A stretch of DNA of 64,000 nt, from contig LT629697.1 in NCBI GenBank assembly GCA_900100325.1, positions 1,919,423 to 1,983,422 on the forward strand. Direction: 5' to 3'. The position numbers and the translations under genes were made by a program. The notes beneath the pieces are model-generated. The model ran no database searches and was not told the origin of the DNA. It saw nothing but the letters and a program-made list of their open reading frames with translations. Of this stretch, positions 42,997 to 52,213 are shown piece after piece (the first letter of the stretch is position 1; each line of letters opens with the position of its first letter). This DNA comes from Frankineae bacterium MT45 (GTDB taxonomy: Bacteria > Actinomycetota > Actinomycetes > Mycobacteriales > Jatrophihabitantaceae).

Positions 42997-43706
42997 GCGC
43001 TCTCCAGCACGGGCTCGGCGAAGCGACGTGACAAGACGTAGTCCGCTTCCGACGGCAGCGAGATCCCGTCAAGCCCGATTCCCAACGTGATGAGACGGTA
43101 GGCGTCCGGGTAGAGGCGCCGCTGGTTGTCGAGCATCTGCGGCACATTCGACCAGAGCGGTGTGCTCGCCGGCGAGCCGAGGTACGGCGCGGTATGCGTA
43201 CCCGGGAGCACGTGTGTGGTTCCCCCGATCGCGGTCACCAACGCACGGGCGTGCTCGTCCATGATCATCACGGCGTTGGGGAGATCGTTGGCCAACGCCA
43301 CCTTGCTGATCGCGTGGAACATCGCGGCCGAGGCGAAACGGGCCGCACCCTCGAGGCCTCGGCGCACGCCGATGGTCGCGAAGTCGAAGGTTCGGGATAG
43401 ATCGACGCCTGCCGCTTCGGCGGCCCGATAGCCGTCGACGTTCCACGGCGGTCGCGATGTGTCGTCGAGCGACTTGAACCCGGCGGAGCTGGGTAGCAGC
43501 AGTCGGGCCGCGCCGAGTACATCGCCACCCTGTTCGGCGAGTGCGATGAAGATCGACGAACTTTCGTAGGCTCCGTACTCCTGCTCCCACTCCTCGGCAG
43601 TGTTGCCATAGGTCTCGAGAAAGACGTCCGCCTCACAGGCGCGAGCGGCCTCGAGCACCTCTCCCTGCGGATCTACGGACAGTACAAGCGGTAGCAAATT
43701 AGACAT
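42993..43706 (-). CDS. Acyl-CoA N-acyltransferase-fold protein, LuxI-like
   Basis: 237 residues from the ATG at 43706, which follows GGGGGAA. The N-terminal half has a LuxI-like order: ADVFLETYGNTAEEW, an acidic EYGAYE, a strand IFIALAEQGGDVLGAARLLLP, then TFDFATIGVRR and SAAMFHAISKVALANDLPNAV, a GNAT helix-strand pair. The C-terminal region (APYLGSPASTPLWSNVPQML) is family-specific. LuxI enzymes make N-acyl-homoserine lactones, but the invariant LuxI residues are not all evident, so other N-acyl products are as likely. No LuxR gene is near. The stop shares bases 42993-42996 with the GGDEF-EAL stop. Confidence 0.5.
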   Translation of the reverse strand: MSNLLPLVLSVDPQGEVLEAARACEADVFLETYGNTAEEWEQEYGAYESSSIFIALAEQGGDVLGAARLLLPSSAGFKSLDDTSRPPWNVDGYRAAEAAGVDLSRTFDFATIGVRRGLEGAARFASAAMFHAISKVALANDLPNAVMIMDEHARALVTAIGGTTHVLPGTHTAPYLGSPASTPLWSNVPQMLDNQRRLYPDAYRLITLGIGLDGISLPSEADYVLSRRFAEPVLESA

Positions 43707-43910
43707 AACAATTCCCCCAAAAAATCTTGAAACAACTTTTCCTGGACAGTCGCAACTATGCAGGACCCCAGGGGAATGTAGCGGCTACTTCTCAGTCCCG
43801 CGCGGTGTAGATATCGGAGTCACAGCAGCCGCTGAACGGAGACTTTCGCCTGATATACCGGGCGTTTCGGGTCGGCTACTGATAGGTAACAAATTGCTAG
43901 CTGTGAGCAA

Positions 43911-44627
43911 CTAGACGGTGCCGGGCGGTGGTTGCTTGGCGGAGTAGTCGGCTCGGAAGAAGCCGTGCAGCGTCGGTTCGGCGATGTTGATGTTGTGGCT
44001 GATCGTCGTTACCGTCGCCGCGTCGTTCACCGCGAGTTGGATCGTCACCCCGTCGGCCGCGCTGAGATCGGTATTCGGGTCATAGACCGAAAGCGTCAGT
44101 GTTCCCGAGTCGTCGAGGGTGTAGCCGTAGGCGAGAACCTGGTGGTTTCGACCGAGCTGTTTGAGGTCAGTGCCGTGCACGGTCACCAGCCCGAGAGGGC
44201 TGAGCCGGCCGGCGTCGATATCAGCGCGAACCGCGGGCCAGCTCTTGCTGACGGTGAGTTCGAAGGTGCCGGGCTCGGAGATGAGAGGCAGCCGGACGTG
44301 CTCGGACGGCAGCGCCATCCACTGCGCATACCGCAGCACTCCGTTCGGCACGTCCCAGCTGTCGAGCAGACGCTCCACGATGTACTCGAAGAGAGGCGTC
44401 CCCGGAGCCGGTGTCTGACTCAGCGAAGGAACCGCGATAGAGGCCTCGAAGTAGTCGCGCACCGCGAAGACCATCCCGCCGCAGACCCCGCCGCTCACGT
44501 CGCCGAGGCCGACCTTGCCGGCCGGGCCGAGATCCAATTGCACTGCCGGTGCCGGGGGAAATGAGTTCGTGAATTGAAATCCGTTGCTGCTCGGTAGGAA
44601 TCCGGGGACTGCTCCGCTGGTCGACAT
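43911..44627 (-). CDS. Predicted papain-like cysteine hydrolase
   Basis: 238 residues from the ATG at 44627 behind GAGGG. Two motifs suggest a papain-type fold: GDVSGGVCGGMVFAVRDYFEA with a Cys at the start of a helix, and GRNHQVLAYGYTLDDSG with His, followed by LSVYDPNTDLS (Asp/Asn). The order Cys, His, Asp is that of papain-like peptidases, and the arrangement resembles a conserved family of uncharacterised bacterial proteins. No signal peptide is seen. It is divergent from the patatin gene (157-base gap containing a tandem TTCATTCGAG at 44650-44669). Activity is not established. Confidence 0.6.
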   Translation of the reverse strand: MSTSGAVPGFLPSSNGFQFTNSFPPAPAVQLDLGPAGKVGLGDVSGGVCGGMVFAVRDYFEASIAVPSLSQTPAPGTPLFEYIVERLLDSWDVPNGVLRYAQWMALPSEHVRLPLISEPGTFELTVSKSWPAVRADIDAGRLSPLGLVTVHGTDLKQLGRNHQVLAYGYTLDDSGTLTLSVYDPNTDLSAADGVTIQLAVNDAATVTTISHNINIAEPTLHGFFRADYSAKQPPPGTV

Positions 44628-44784
44628 GATTCACCCTCGACGTTGAGATTTCATTCGAGTTCATTCGAGCGATTCGCTGGCGAACCGCGAGTTTTGCCGG
44701 TTTCCTTGCCAATTTAGCCGCCGTACCGGTCAAATGTCTCTATACGTCGAGATCTCGTCGCCTCAAGGCTGCCGGAGGGATGTC

Positions 44785-47700
44785 ATGGGAACTCATTCGC
44801 TGCCTGACCCTCCGGCGCCAGCGGCCGGACCCGAAACGCCCGCGACACCCGAGGGACCCGAGACTCCCGCTACGCCCGAGCCGCCCAGCTTGCCGGAGAC
44901 CGCCGCGACACCTGCGCCGACCGCGACCCCCGCAGCGCCTGACGCAACCGTGGATCGTCGAGTGACACCGGCGACGCAGGTGCTGCGCATTGCCACGACG
45001 ATGACCGGGGGAGTGAGCCTCGCCATCTGGATGGGCGGGATTGTCAGGGAGATCGACCTGCTCTGCCAGGCCTCGCAGTGGCGAACCCAGCTCACCTTCG
45101 ACGATGACTTGCCGGTGCAGGACGAGAGCGGCTCGCCTGAGCGCAGCATCAAGGTGCGGTATCTGCACCTGCTCGAGGCGCTCGATACCGTGGTCGACAC
45201 CGACATCCTGTCGGGCACCAGCGCCGGTGGCATCAACGCAGCTCTCCTCGGCTATGCCCGTGCGACGGGCAAGGATCTCGGTGGCCTGCGCGATCTCTGG
45301 CTGCGTCTCGGCTCGCTCGGGACTCTGCTGCGTGATCCTCGGGATCCGAGCATTCCCTCCCTGATGTATGGCGATGCTCAGCTCTTCACCGGACTCGCCT
45401 CGGCTTTGGCCGACATGCCGAGTGCGGTTGCGATGCCGCCGTATGGACGCACCAGTGGCCGCCTCGATGATCCGGAGATGAAGCTCTTCATCACGACCAC
45501 ACTGCTCAATGGCGAGACGAGCCGCTTCACCGACTCCTACGGCACCCTGGTGCAGGACGTCGAACATCACGGCATGTTCATGTTCTCCGACACCGATTTC
45601 GTCGGTGACGGCCACGATGAGGCCCGGGCCGCGCTGGCACTCGCCGCCCGCAGCACCGCCTCCTTCCCGGCCGCCTTCGAGCCGTCCTTCGTCCCCTTCG
45701 ACGAGGCCGACGCGATCAGCGCGACAAAGGACCACCCGCTGCGCCCGGCGATGCGCTCCTTCACCAACACCACCCGATCGCACTGGGTCGCCGACGGCGG
45801 TCTGCTGGCCAACCGCCCGATTGCCCCACTTCTACAGGCGATTCTCGATCGCGCCGGGGCTGACGGGGTGGTGCGGCGGGTGCTTCTCTACGTCGTCCCC
45901 TCCGGCGGCGACGCACCGGACATGCTGCTGAGCCAGCCCAGCGATGCCTTCGCCACGCCCTTCGGATTGGTCGACGGACTGCTGAAGGATCTGGTGGCCC
46001 TCTCCAACCAGTCGATCACCGGCGACCTACGCGCGATCCAGGATCACAACGACCGGATCAGTGCCCGCTCGGACTCCCGCCTTCAGTTGGCCGAACTGGG
46101 TGCCCGTCTGGACCCGGCGAAACCGCACCGGCTACTCACCACTCAGGTGCTCAACGACTTCGTCGAACGACAGGCGGCGCAGACCTCCGAAGCAGTGATC
46201 GACGCGCTACTTCGCCGGATCACCACCTGGCCTGCCGCCACTCCGTCGGCCAAGGGCGCGCCGGCCGGGGGCGCCGGAAACAACGTCGTCCCGGCCCTCT
46301 GGGCCCAGGCGCTCTCCAGCCCGACCGGAGAGCCGGACTGCCGGCAGGGTGCGATCGACGGCCTCTGCGCCGACTGGACGACGCGGATCCCCGAGACGTA
46401 CCAGGACCTGGCCGTCTTCGGTAAGCCCGCCTTCGACGGCGCCAAAGCGGCCGCCCTGGCCCTGCTGCGCAATGCCTACGATCTGGTCGACACCGCCGAG
46501 GACCGGGTCTGGATCGCCATGAAAAGAAAGGAACTTCAGCTCACCCTCATCACCAAGCCACGACTGAACGTGCAGCCCTTCGTCGACATCCAGTGCACCG
46601 AGGATGAGGCGCTGCGCAACACCCCGCTGCCTGAGGCGGCCCACCTGCTCGCGAAGCGGTACCTGGCCTCCCGTGTCTGCGATGAACAGAACCCCGATCC
46701 CGAACCCATCCTGGTGAAGGCCTGGGGGGCGCTGGCCGCGGTCTTCGATGAGCAGACCCTGCAGACGCTGGCCCTCTTCGTCAGCCGGGTACCGGTGGCC
46801 GACCGGACCCGCACCCAGCCCACCGGCGTGGACGCCCCGACTGACACCCCGCCGCAGGAGCACCCGCAGTCGACCAACGGTCGCCGAGCCTCCGCCGCCC
46901 GCAACGTCGGTACTTACCTGACCTACCTTCGACGTGACGGCGACGACCCCCTGGAGATCGCGCTGCGGCTCTTCAACCTGCACGCAGCGCATCGGGCGAT
47001 CCTGCCGGTGAACGCCGAACTCGAGCAGCCGGTCGAGTTCATCCAGGTCAGCGCCGACACCCGGACGCTGCTCGATCCGCTGCGCCAGACCGCAGCCCGC
47101 AAGCTCACCGGCATGCAGTTGCATCATTTCGGCGCCTTTTACAAGGAATCCTGGCGAGCCAACGACTGGATGTGGGGTCGCTTCGACGGTGCCGGCTGGC
47201 TGGTGCACATGCTGCTGGACCCGCGGCGCATCGAGCTGAAGTCGCGAGAGCGTGCTGATCAGTCGGGCTCGGCGGTGGAGTGGCTCATCAATCTCCTCAG
47301 CGACCCGCAGATCGCCGGCCCGATCCCCGTGCAGGGGTATCCGCTCCCGCCGCGTGGGCTCTCCAACACCGGAGCTCCGGCCGACTCCGTGCTGACCCGG
47401 GCCGATATCGAGAAAGAACTGGCCTACCTCGATGACCGTTCGATGCCGGCGCCGGCCAGCTTGCCGCTCACCTCGCTCTGGGTCGCCCGAGCGGTGCAGG
47501 AGACGATCGCCGCTGAGGAGCTGCCCAACGTAGCGGCCACGATCCTCGGCGGGGCGGCTCCGAGCGCCTCCAGGGTGACCAAGATCGTCCCCCAGGACGG
47601 TGCGAAGCCGAACGTCGCGCCGACCGCGGTGCAGTGGGCCTCGGACGTGACCAAGCTTCATGCCGCTCCGGAGGCGGCGGCCGCGGTGGTGGCGCTGAAG

Positions 47701-48306
47701 CTCCCGAGCTGCCCGGTGCCCGAGGAGACGTTCAAGTCCGAGCTCGGCACCTCGCTGCTGACGAGAACCACCACCCATGCCGCGGCGACCGTCACCGCGG
47801 CGGTGAGTTCGGTCCAGCAGATCCCCTCTGTCGTCCGACCGGTGCTGACCTCGATGCGGACGGTCACCCTCACCGGGTACCGGGCCAGTACCTTGGTCGA
47901 CCCGGCGCCGAAGCGGCTGGCGATGATCGGCGCCGGTGCGCTCGTCCTCGGAGTGGCGGCGGCGATCCAGCAGAGCGCCGTCTTCGGCCTACCCGGCCTG
48001 CTACTCGCGATCACCGGCACGTACTGCCTGGCGATTGCGGCCTGGGGCGCGTCGAAGATGCTGCTGATCTCCTTTCTTTCCCTACTGTTGCTGGCCGGGA
48101 TCGGCTCGCTGGCCATCCCGACCGTGCGCCGCTACCTCTTCGGCACCAGCCCGTCCGAGGACGGTTGGATCGGCCAACATATCTACTGGATCGGGGAGAA
48201 CTGGTGGCACCCCTTCGTCGTTCTGGGGGCCCTTGTCTTTCTGCTGATCCTGGTCGCCGTGGTCGTTGACCCGGTTGGCAAGCGGCGGGCCGCTCCGACA
48301 AAATGA
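44785..48306 (+). CDS. Large patatin-like phospholipase with C-terminal membrane helices
   Basis: Start at the ATG at 44785, six bases after GGAGG; the upstream frame (from 44734) lacks this signal. 1173 residues. A Pro/Thr/Glu-rich N-terminus of about 55 residues precedes the patatin domain: oxyanion MTGGVSLAIWMGG, nucleophile elbow SGTSAGG with Ser146, and catalytic Asp337 in VADGGLLANRP. A long helical middle region (like DUF3376-containing bacterial patatins) follows. The last about 130 residues have three or four membrane helices (LAMIGAGALVLGVAAA, LLLAITGTYCLAIAAW, LLISFLSLLLLAGIG, VVLGALVFLLILVAVVV). Predicted membrane-bound acyl hydrolase releasing fatty acids from lipids. Confidence 0.88.
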   Translation: MGTHSLPDPPAPAAGPETPATPEGPETPATPEPPSLPETAATPAPTATPAAPDATVDRRVTPATQVLRIATTMTGGVSLAIWMGGIVREIDLLCQASQWRTQLTFDDDLPVQDESGSPERSIKVRYLHLLEALDTVVDTDILSGTSAGGINAALLGYARATGKDLGGLRDLWLRLGSLGTLLRDPRDPSIPSLMYGDAQLFTGLASALADMPSAVAMPPYGRTSGRLDDPEMKLFITTTLLNGETSRFTDSYGTLVQDVEHHGMFMFSDTDFVGDGHDEARAALALAARSTASFPAAFEPSFVPFDEADAISATKDHPLRPAMRSFTNTTRSHWVADGGLLANRPIAPLLQAILDRAGADGVVRRVLLYVVPSGGDAPDMLLSQPSDAFATPFGLVDGLLKDLVALSNQSITGDLRAIQDHNDRISARSDSRLQLAELGARLDPAKPHRLLTTQVLNDFVERQAAQTSEAVIDALLRRITTWPAATPSAKGAPAGGAGNNVVPALWAQALSSPTGEPDCRQGAIDGLCADWTTRIPETYQDLAVFGKPAFDGAKAAALALLRNAYDLVDTAEDRVWIAMKRKELQLTLITKPRLNVQPFVDIQCTEDEALRNTPLPEAAHLLAKRYLASRVCDEQNPDPEPILVKAWGALAAVFDEQTLQTLALFVSRVPVADRTRTQPTGVDAPTDTPPQEHPQSTNGRRASAARNVGTYLTYLRRDGDDPLEIALRLFNLHAAHRAILPVNAELEQPVEFIQVSADTRTLLDPLRQTAARKLTGMQLHHFGAFYKESWRANDWMWGRFDGAGWLVHMLLDPRRIELKSRERADQSGSAVEWLINLLSDPQIAGPIPVQGYPLPPRGLSNTGAPADSVLTRADIEKELAYLDDRSMPAPASLPLTSLWVARAVQETIAAEELPNVAATILGGAAPSASRVTKIVPQDGAKPNVAPTAVQWASDVTKLHAAPEAAAAVVALKLPSCPVPEETFKSELGTSLLTRTTTHAAATVTAAVSSVQQIPSVVRPVLTSMRTVTLTGYRASTLVDPAPKRLAMIGAGALVLGVAAAIQQSAVFGLPGLLLAITGTYCLAIAAWGASKMLLISFLSLLLLAGIGSLAIPTVRRYLFGTSPSEDGWIGQHIYWIGENWWHPFVVLGALVFLLILVAVVVDPVGKRRAAPTK

Positions 48307-48413
48307 GAGATTCCCAGCGCTCTCAAATCTTGCGCGAAGACGTGGCCGACCGGTCGATGAACCGTTGCGGCGGCGCAGGATCGTAGTAGCTTGGAAGTGC
48401 GGGATCGTCTTTA

Positions 48414-49280
48414 GTGGACTGGGGGCCCGAAGTGCTGCGTTCTTATGATGAGCGGCGTCGCAATCAGTCCCAGGTAGGCGGTCTGCTGGCCGGTGACGGG
48501 GCCGAGATGCTTCGTGCGACCGTCTACACGCGAGCAATTCCGGTCCGCCCGCCCAGCGGTCTCGAGGAGTTGGTCCGCCCCGTATACGACCTCGACGGAG
48601 AGTTGCACGACTGGCGCCTGGAGCCGACCAACATCCAGCGCAGCATCGACCCCGAGGAGTTCCACCGCTACCGCGCCTGGCGGCACGGCTTCGCCGAAGA
48701 GCGATTCCTCGGTGAACGCGGACTCGTCCATGCATTTCTGGACTGGGTTGACGGGCGCACCGACACCTCGCTACTGAACGCGCTGCGGCTGCCGCGGGCG
48801 CACGTAGGCTTCCACAAGGCATTACGGATGCATATGCAGGTTGAGAACGCTCAGCACCTGATCACCCATGAAGATATGGGGATTGGCTTCTACTCGGGGC
48901 CAAGTCACCGGGGCGCCTTCCGGGCCGTCATACCGTCCGACCCGCCGACCACGCTGCTGGCCTGGGATCAATCCGTCCTCACGGTTGGGCCCAATGGCCT
49001 CTGCATGCGACGGATGGCCGACGACGAGATCCTCGATATCCGAGGGTGGAGCATCTCCGATCAGGAGGTGACGGCGCGAACCGAGCACGCCACCGTCGAT
49101 CTCGGTGGCAGTGGTGCCGCCCGGCTGCTGCGGATGGCCGGCCGGGAGGCGGCCGAGGTTGAGGTCGAGCCTAGCCCGCTGGCAACTCTGCTGGCGCCGC
49201 TGCTCATTTCCCTCGGCGACGCGACCCGTCTGGCCGGTGGAACCGGCGCCGACCTCTTCATCCGCTCCAACTGGTCGTGA
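48414..49280 (+). CDS. Hypothetical protein
   Basis: 288 residues from a GTG at 48414. It is soluble, with no signal peptide or membrane segment. Visible stretches include YDERRRNQSQVGGLLAGDG, EEFHRYRAWRHGFAEERFL, RAHVGFHKALRMHMQVENAQ, a beta-rich centre (GFYSGPSHRGAFRAVIPS; LLAWDQSVLTVGPNGLCM) and an Ala/Leu-rich C-terminus. No family was recognised. Its last codons and stop form the first copy of a 17-bp tandem repeat. It follows the patatin gene by 107 bases in the same direction. Confidence 0.65.
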   Translation: MDWGPEVLRSYDERRRNQSQVGGLLAGDGAEMLRATVYTRAIPVRPPSGLEELVRPVYDLDGELHDWRLEPTNIQRSIDPEEFHRYRAWRHGFAEERFLGERGLVHAFLDWVDGRTDTSLLNALRLPRAHVGFHKALRMHMQVENAQHLITHEDMGIGFYSGPSHRGAFRAVIPSDPPTTLLAWDQSVLTVGPNGLCMRRMADDEILDIRGWSISDQEVTARTEHATVDLGGSGAARLLRMAGREAAEVEVEPSPLATLLAPLLISLGDATRLAGGTGADLFIRSNWS

Positions 49281-49369
49281 CGCCGCGCTGGTCGTGAGGC
49301 CGCGCTGGTCGTGACGCTGCGCTGGTCGTGACGCCGCGCTGGTCGAGACGCCGCGCTGGTCGTGAGGGA
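49271..49369. repeat. 17-bp tandem repeat array through a stop codon
   Basis: The unit CTGGTCGTGACGCCGCG is repeated at 49271, 49288, 49305, 49322 and 49339 with single-base changes, with a partial sixth copy from 49356. The first copy contains the TGA stop (49278-49280) of the upstream gene, so later copies carry a displaced TGA in most cases. The remaining gap to 49525 has short GTGCG runs near 49475-49511 and no gene. Confidence 0.9.
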
Positions 49370-49525
49370 CGGCCCCCGTCGGCGATCACGCTCGGACGGC
49401 GCGCCGAGATCGGCACTCGACCTGCGCCATCGGCGTTCGGCCTCCACCATCGCTGACTCTGCGACGCGGCGCAGTGCGTTGCGGTGCGACGCGGTGCGGT
49501 GCGGTGCGGTGGGCAGCAATCAGGC

Positions 49526-49732
49526 TTAGTGCTCGTCCACACGCCGGATGTCGACCAGTTCCAATCCGAGTGCGCGAACCTGGTCGAGCAACCCGAGCAA
49601 TGCCGCTTGATCGAGCTCGGCGCTGAGCACGGTCGTCGTGGGTTCGGTGTCGATCCAGACGTCGTCGAACGCCTCTCGGGCTGCTCGCCCGAGCGACCCG
49701 ACCACCCTCACCTCATACGCCTCCTGGGCCAT
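49526..49732 (-). CDS. Conserved small protein
   Basis: 68 residues from the ATG at 49732, which follows GGGAGG by 4 bases. The sequence EAYEVRVVGSLGRAAREAF, TTTVLSAELDQAALLGLLDQVRALGLELVDIRRV has a beta-alpha-beta pattern and reads like small actinobacterial proteins of unknown function. There is no membrane segment or metal motif. It is the last gene of a leftward run. Its strong ribosome site and clean codon pattern support it as real. Confidence 0.75.
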   Translation of the reverse strand: MAQEAYEVRVVGSLGRAAREAFDDVWIDTEPTTTVLSAELDQAALLGLLDQVRALGLELVDIRRVDEH

Positions 49733-49830
49733 GAAGCCTCCCTTGCCGGACTTGGGTGCGGAATCTCAATGATGGATCGCGGCAACGGCGACGCAATCAC
49801 CTAGCGAGAATGAAGGTGCAGCAGCTGGAC

Positions 49831-50649
49831 TCAGTCCAGTGGCGGCACCGGCGGTTGTAAGACCTCGGTCAGACGGGCGCGGGCCGAAGTTATGGTCGTC
49901 GCCGAATCCTGGATGAGCGACGGGCGGATCGCGGCCGAGGTCGGATCCAGCGTCGCCGGGTCGGCTGACCGCAGCCGGACGTCGTTGTCCAAGGCCGCCC
50001 GCAGGTCGGAGACCGCGTTGGCCAGACGCTGGGCCCGTCCGCGGTCGTCCTCGCTGGTGGCCCCACCGGCCAGTTCGTAGAGACGACGCTCGAGGTCGCT
50101 CACCGCGGCGCTGTTCTCGGTCCACATGCGCGTCGCCTGCTCCGGGCTGTTGGCCCGGTTGGCCACGTTCGGGGTGAGGCTGTCGGCCAGCCAACGGGCT
50201 GAACCGGCGGTGTTGGCGAGGTTCGCCTCCCAAGCCGGATTCGCCGCGCCACTCTTGCGGTTGCGGCGAGCGAAGTAGTAGAAGAGCCACCCGGCCAGCG
50301 CGACGATCACCAGCGCGGCGATGAGTATCGCTGTCCAGTTGACGCTCGAAGAGGAGTTCGACGGCGCCGGGGTCGGCGAGGCCGGTGCGGTGCTCGCCGT
50401 CGTCGGGGCGGCACTTGTCGCCGGCGCCTGGGTCGGCTGCGGGGTCGGCGTCGGAGTCGGTTCGGGTGTGGGCGTCGGAGTGGGCGTGGGTGTCGGCGCC
50501 GGGGTGGGGGCGTCGGCCGTCGTGGCGTCGGTCGGTGCCGCAGGGAAGCCGCCGGCCGGATTCCGGGCCAGCTGAAGCGTCACGTGTGGCGATACCCCGA
50601 TGAGCTCGGACGGGCTCGGCTGGGCGGTGTGAACGACGAGAACGGTCAT
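49831..50649 (-). CDS. Membrane protein with Thr/Pro-repeat linker
   Basis: 272 residues from the ATG at 50649; the true start is uncertain, as no strong ribosome site is present. The first about 35 residues have no signal peptide. A TPTP-rich stretch of about 60 residues follows, then a single membrane helix (WTAILIAALVIVALAGWLFYYFA) with a positive stop (RRNRK), and a helical C-terminal domain of about 130 residues (EDDRGRAQRLANAVSDLRAAL). Orientation predicts the TP-rich part outside and the helical part inside. No family was recognised. The 192 bases upstream (to 50841) show no supported gene. Confidence 0.65.
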   Translation of the reverse strand: MTVLVVHTAQPSPSELIGVSPHVTLQLARNPAGGFPAAPTDATTADAPTPAPTPTPTPTPTPEPTPTPTPQPTQAPATSAAPTTASTAPASPTPAPSNSSSSVNWTAILIAALVIVALAGWLFYYFARRNRKSGAANPAWEANLANTAGSARWLADSLTPNVANRANSPEQATRMWTENSAAVSDLERRLYELAGGATSEDDRGRAQRLANAVSDLRAALDNDVRLRSADPATLDPTSAAIRPSLIQDSATTITSARARLTEVLQPPVPPLD

Positions 50650-50841
50650 ATCCGGCGCCAGAGCCCTTTCGGTGATCTTCGGGTGACCCGCTGGGTGATC
50701 GCCGGGCGCACGCTCCCGGACATCGTCGCCGCGGCGTCACCCGGCGGCATCACCTATGCAGGGTGGTCTGGTCTGCCGACGATTCGCACGTCGCTGAGTC
50801 GTCGGCCGAATCGTGCGGACGGAGACGCCCCCGCGATCTGC

Positions 50842-52200
50842 CTAGGTGGCAGTCGGTTCCGGCGACGGCGTGTCCGTCGGCGGTGGCTCCACGGACGGCG
50901 GGGGACTGGGCGTTGCTGGGATCGGGGTATTACCCGGGGCAGGCGGCTTACTTCGCGGAGGCGGGGTAGGTGCCGGCCCCGGCACGACCACGATGCCCCG
51001 GCCGGGGACCACCACGGTGTGCGTCGTCGGCCGCGGTGTCGGTGTCGGCTTCTTCGGGCGGGGAGTGTGTCGCGGGTCGTCGGTGGGGGAGGGCGACGCC
51101 GACGGCCCAGGCGGCGGCGCGAGCTGGCCGAGTGTGCTCCAGTCGAGGTGCCGCGTCACCACCTCGCCCAGCAGGCTCCCCTCGGCTTCATGAGCCTGCT
51201 CATTCGGATGGAACGACGCCCGCCCGGAATCGGTGGCGGTGAGGCCGTTGATCCACGAATCGGCTGAACAGAGATTGTGGTGCGCGCCGTCCATGGGCTC
51301 GAAGAGCCGGGAATCGTTGCGGTCGATGCCCGCACTGCCACCGTTATTGACGTCGAGGTAGGTGAAGTGGACACCATTCGGGCGAGCCGCGTTCGCACTC
51401 GTCACAGCGGCGGCGATAGCTGCGTTGAGGTCGCTGATCAGCGAGCGCACCTCGACGGCATCGACGGTCCCGATGCCCATGCAGATGCCGATGGCCTTGC
51501 TCAACCCCTGCCAGTCGGAGGGGTCCTCGACGATCTCCGGATAGCCGAGGACCACGACGTTGCCGCCGGTGGTGACCATGTCGTTGCCGACCGAGGCGAG
51601 AAAGTCCCCGTAGCCGGCGGCGATGTCGTCGGTGATGGCCTGCTTCACCTCGGACTGGTTCGGACAGAGCCGGTCGCCCTGGTCGGCCGATGCCTCGACG
51701 ACCCCCTCGACGCTGCTCTGCAGGGCCGCTGAGGCGTCCAGGCCGATGCACTGCCGGATGATGTCGGCCAGATCCAGATCGTCCCCGCCGTAGGTGAAGG
51801 TGACCAGATCGAAGCGGCCGATGGCGGGCATCCACTGCCCCTGCGGGTTCACCGCCGACGGGATCAGCTGCCGGTACCGAGCGCCGGTGCAACTGAGCAC
51901 GACCACCGGGCGGGCGATCGTCACCCCGGCCGACGTGCTCTGCGCCGCGATCTGTGAGTAGGCCTGCGAACCGGTGGCCGACGGCTGGGCGCAGCCGCCG
52001 CTGGCGTCGGCCAGGCCTTCGCCGGAGGAGAAGGAGTCGCCGACGGCCAGCATGGTGATCTGATGGTCGACGGCGCCGGAACTCGGCGTCTCCAGCAGGG
52101 TGGTCGTCATGAAGAGCGCGGTCACGCTCACGATTGCCGCCATCGCCCGCCCCGCGGTGACGCGCCGCCGAACGGTGACGCGCCGCCCGACGAGGCTCAT
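50842..52200 (-). CDS. Secreted SGNH/GDSL hydrolase with Pro-rich tail
   Basis: 452 residues with a signal peptide (AMAAIVSVTALFMTTTLLETP). Block I is GDSFSSGEG with catalytic Ser56; block V is ASFHPNEQAH with His331 as base. Block III, usually GxND, reads GGDD (138-141), so the oxyanion Asn is Asp. Six or more Cys residues (for example CAQPS, LSCTGAR, RQCIGL, LCPN) suggest disulfides. A C-terminal tail of about 90 residues is rich in Pro/Thr/Ser and is probably an unfolded wall-spanning or glycosylated stalk. Predicted extracellular esterase/lipase. Transcribed after the lipoprotein gene with a 13-base gap. Confidence 0.88.
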   Translation of the reverse strand: MSLVGRRVTVRRRVTAGRAMAAIVSVTALFMTTTLLETPSSGAVDHQITMLAVGDSFSSGEGLADASGGCAQPSATGSQAYSQIAAQSTSAGVTIARPVVVLSCTGARYRQLIPSAVNPQGQWMPAIGRFDLVTFTYGGDDLDLADIIRQCIGLDASAALQSSVEGVVEASADQGDRLCPNQSEVKQAITDDIAAGYGDFLASVGNDMVTTGGNVVVLGYPEIVEDPSDWQGLSKAIGICMGIGTVDAVEVRSLISDLNAAIAAAVTSANAARPNGVHFTYLDVNNGGSAGIDRNDSRLFEPMDGAHHNLCSADSWINGLTATDSGRASFHPNEQAHEAEGSLLGEVVTRHLDWSTLGQLAPPPGPSASPSPTDDPRHTPRPKKPTPTPRPTTHTVVVPGRGIVVVPGPAPTPPPRSKPPAPGNTPIPATPSPPPSVEPPPTDTPSPEPTAT

Positions 52201-52213
52201 GCGAGTGGGCCGA

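Noticed and set aside
46207-47778. 523-codon minus-strand frame
   Set aside because: Antisense to the patatin gene, Arg/Gly-rich, no domain; a shadow frame.
50584-51267. Plus-strand frame across the gap between the SGNH and TP-rich genes
   Set aside because: Mostly antisense to both genes, with an Arg-rich tail and no recognisable domain.
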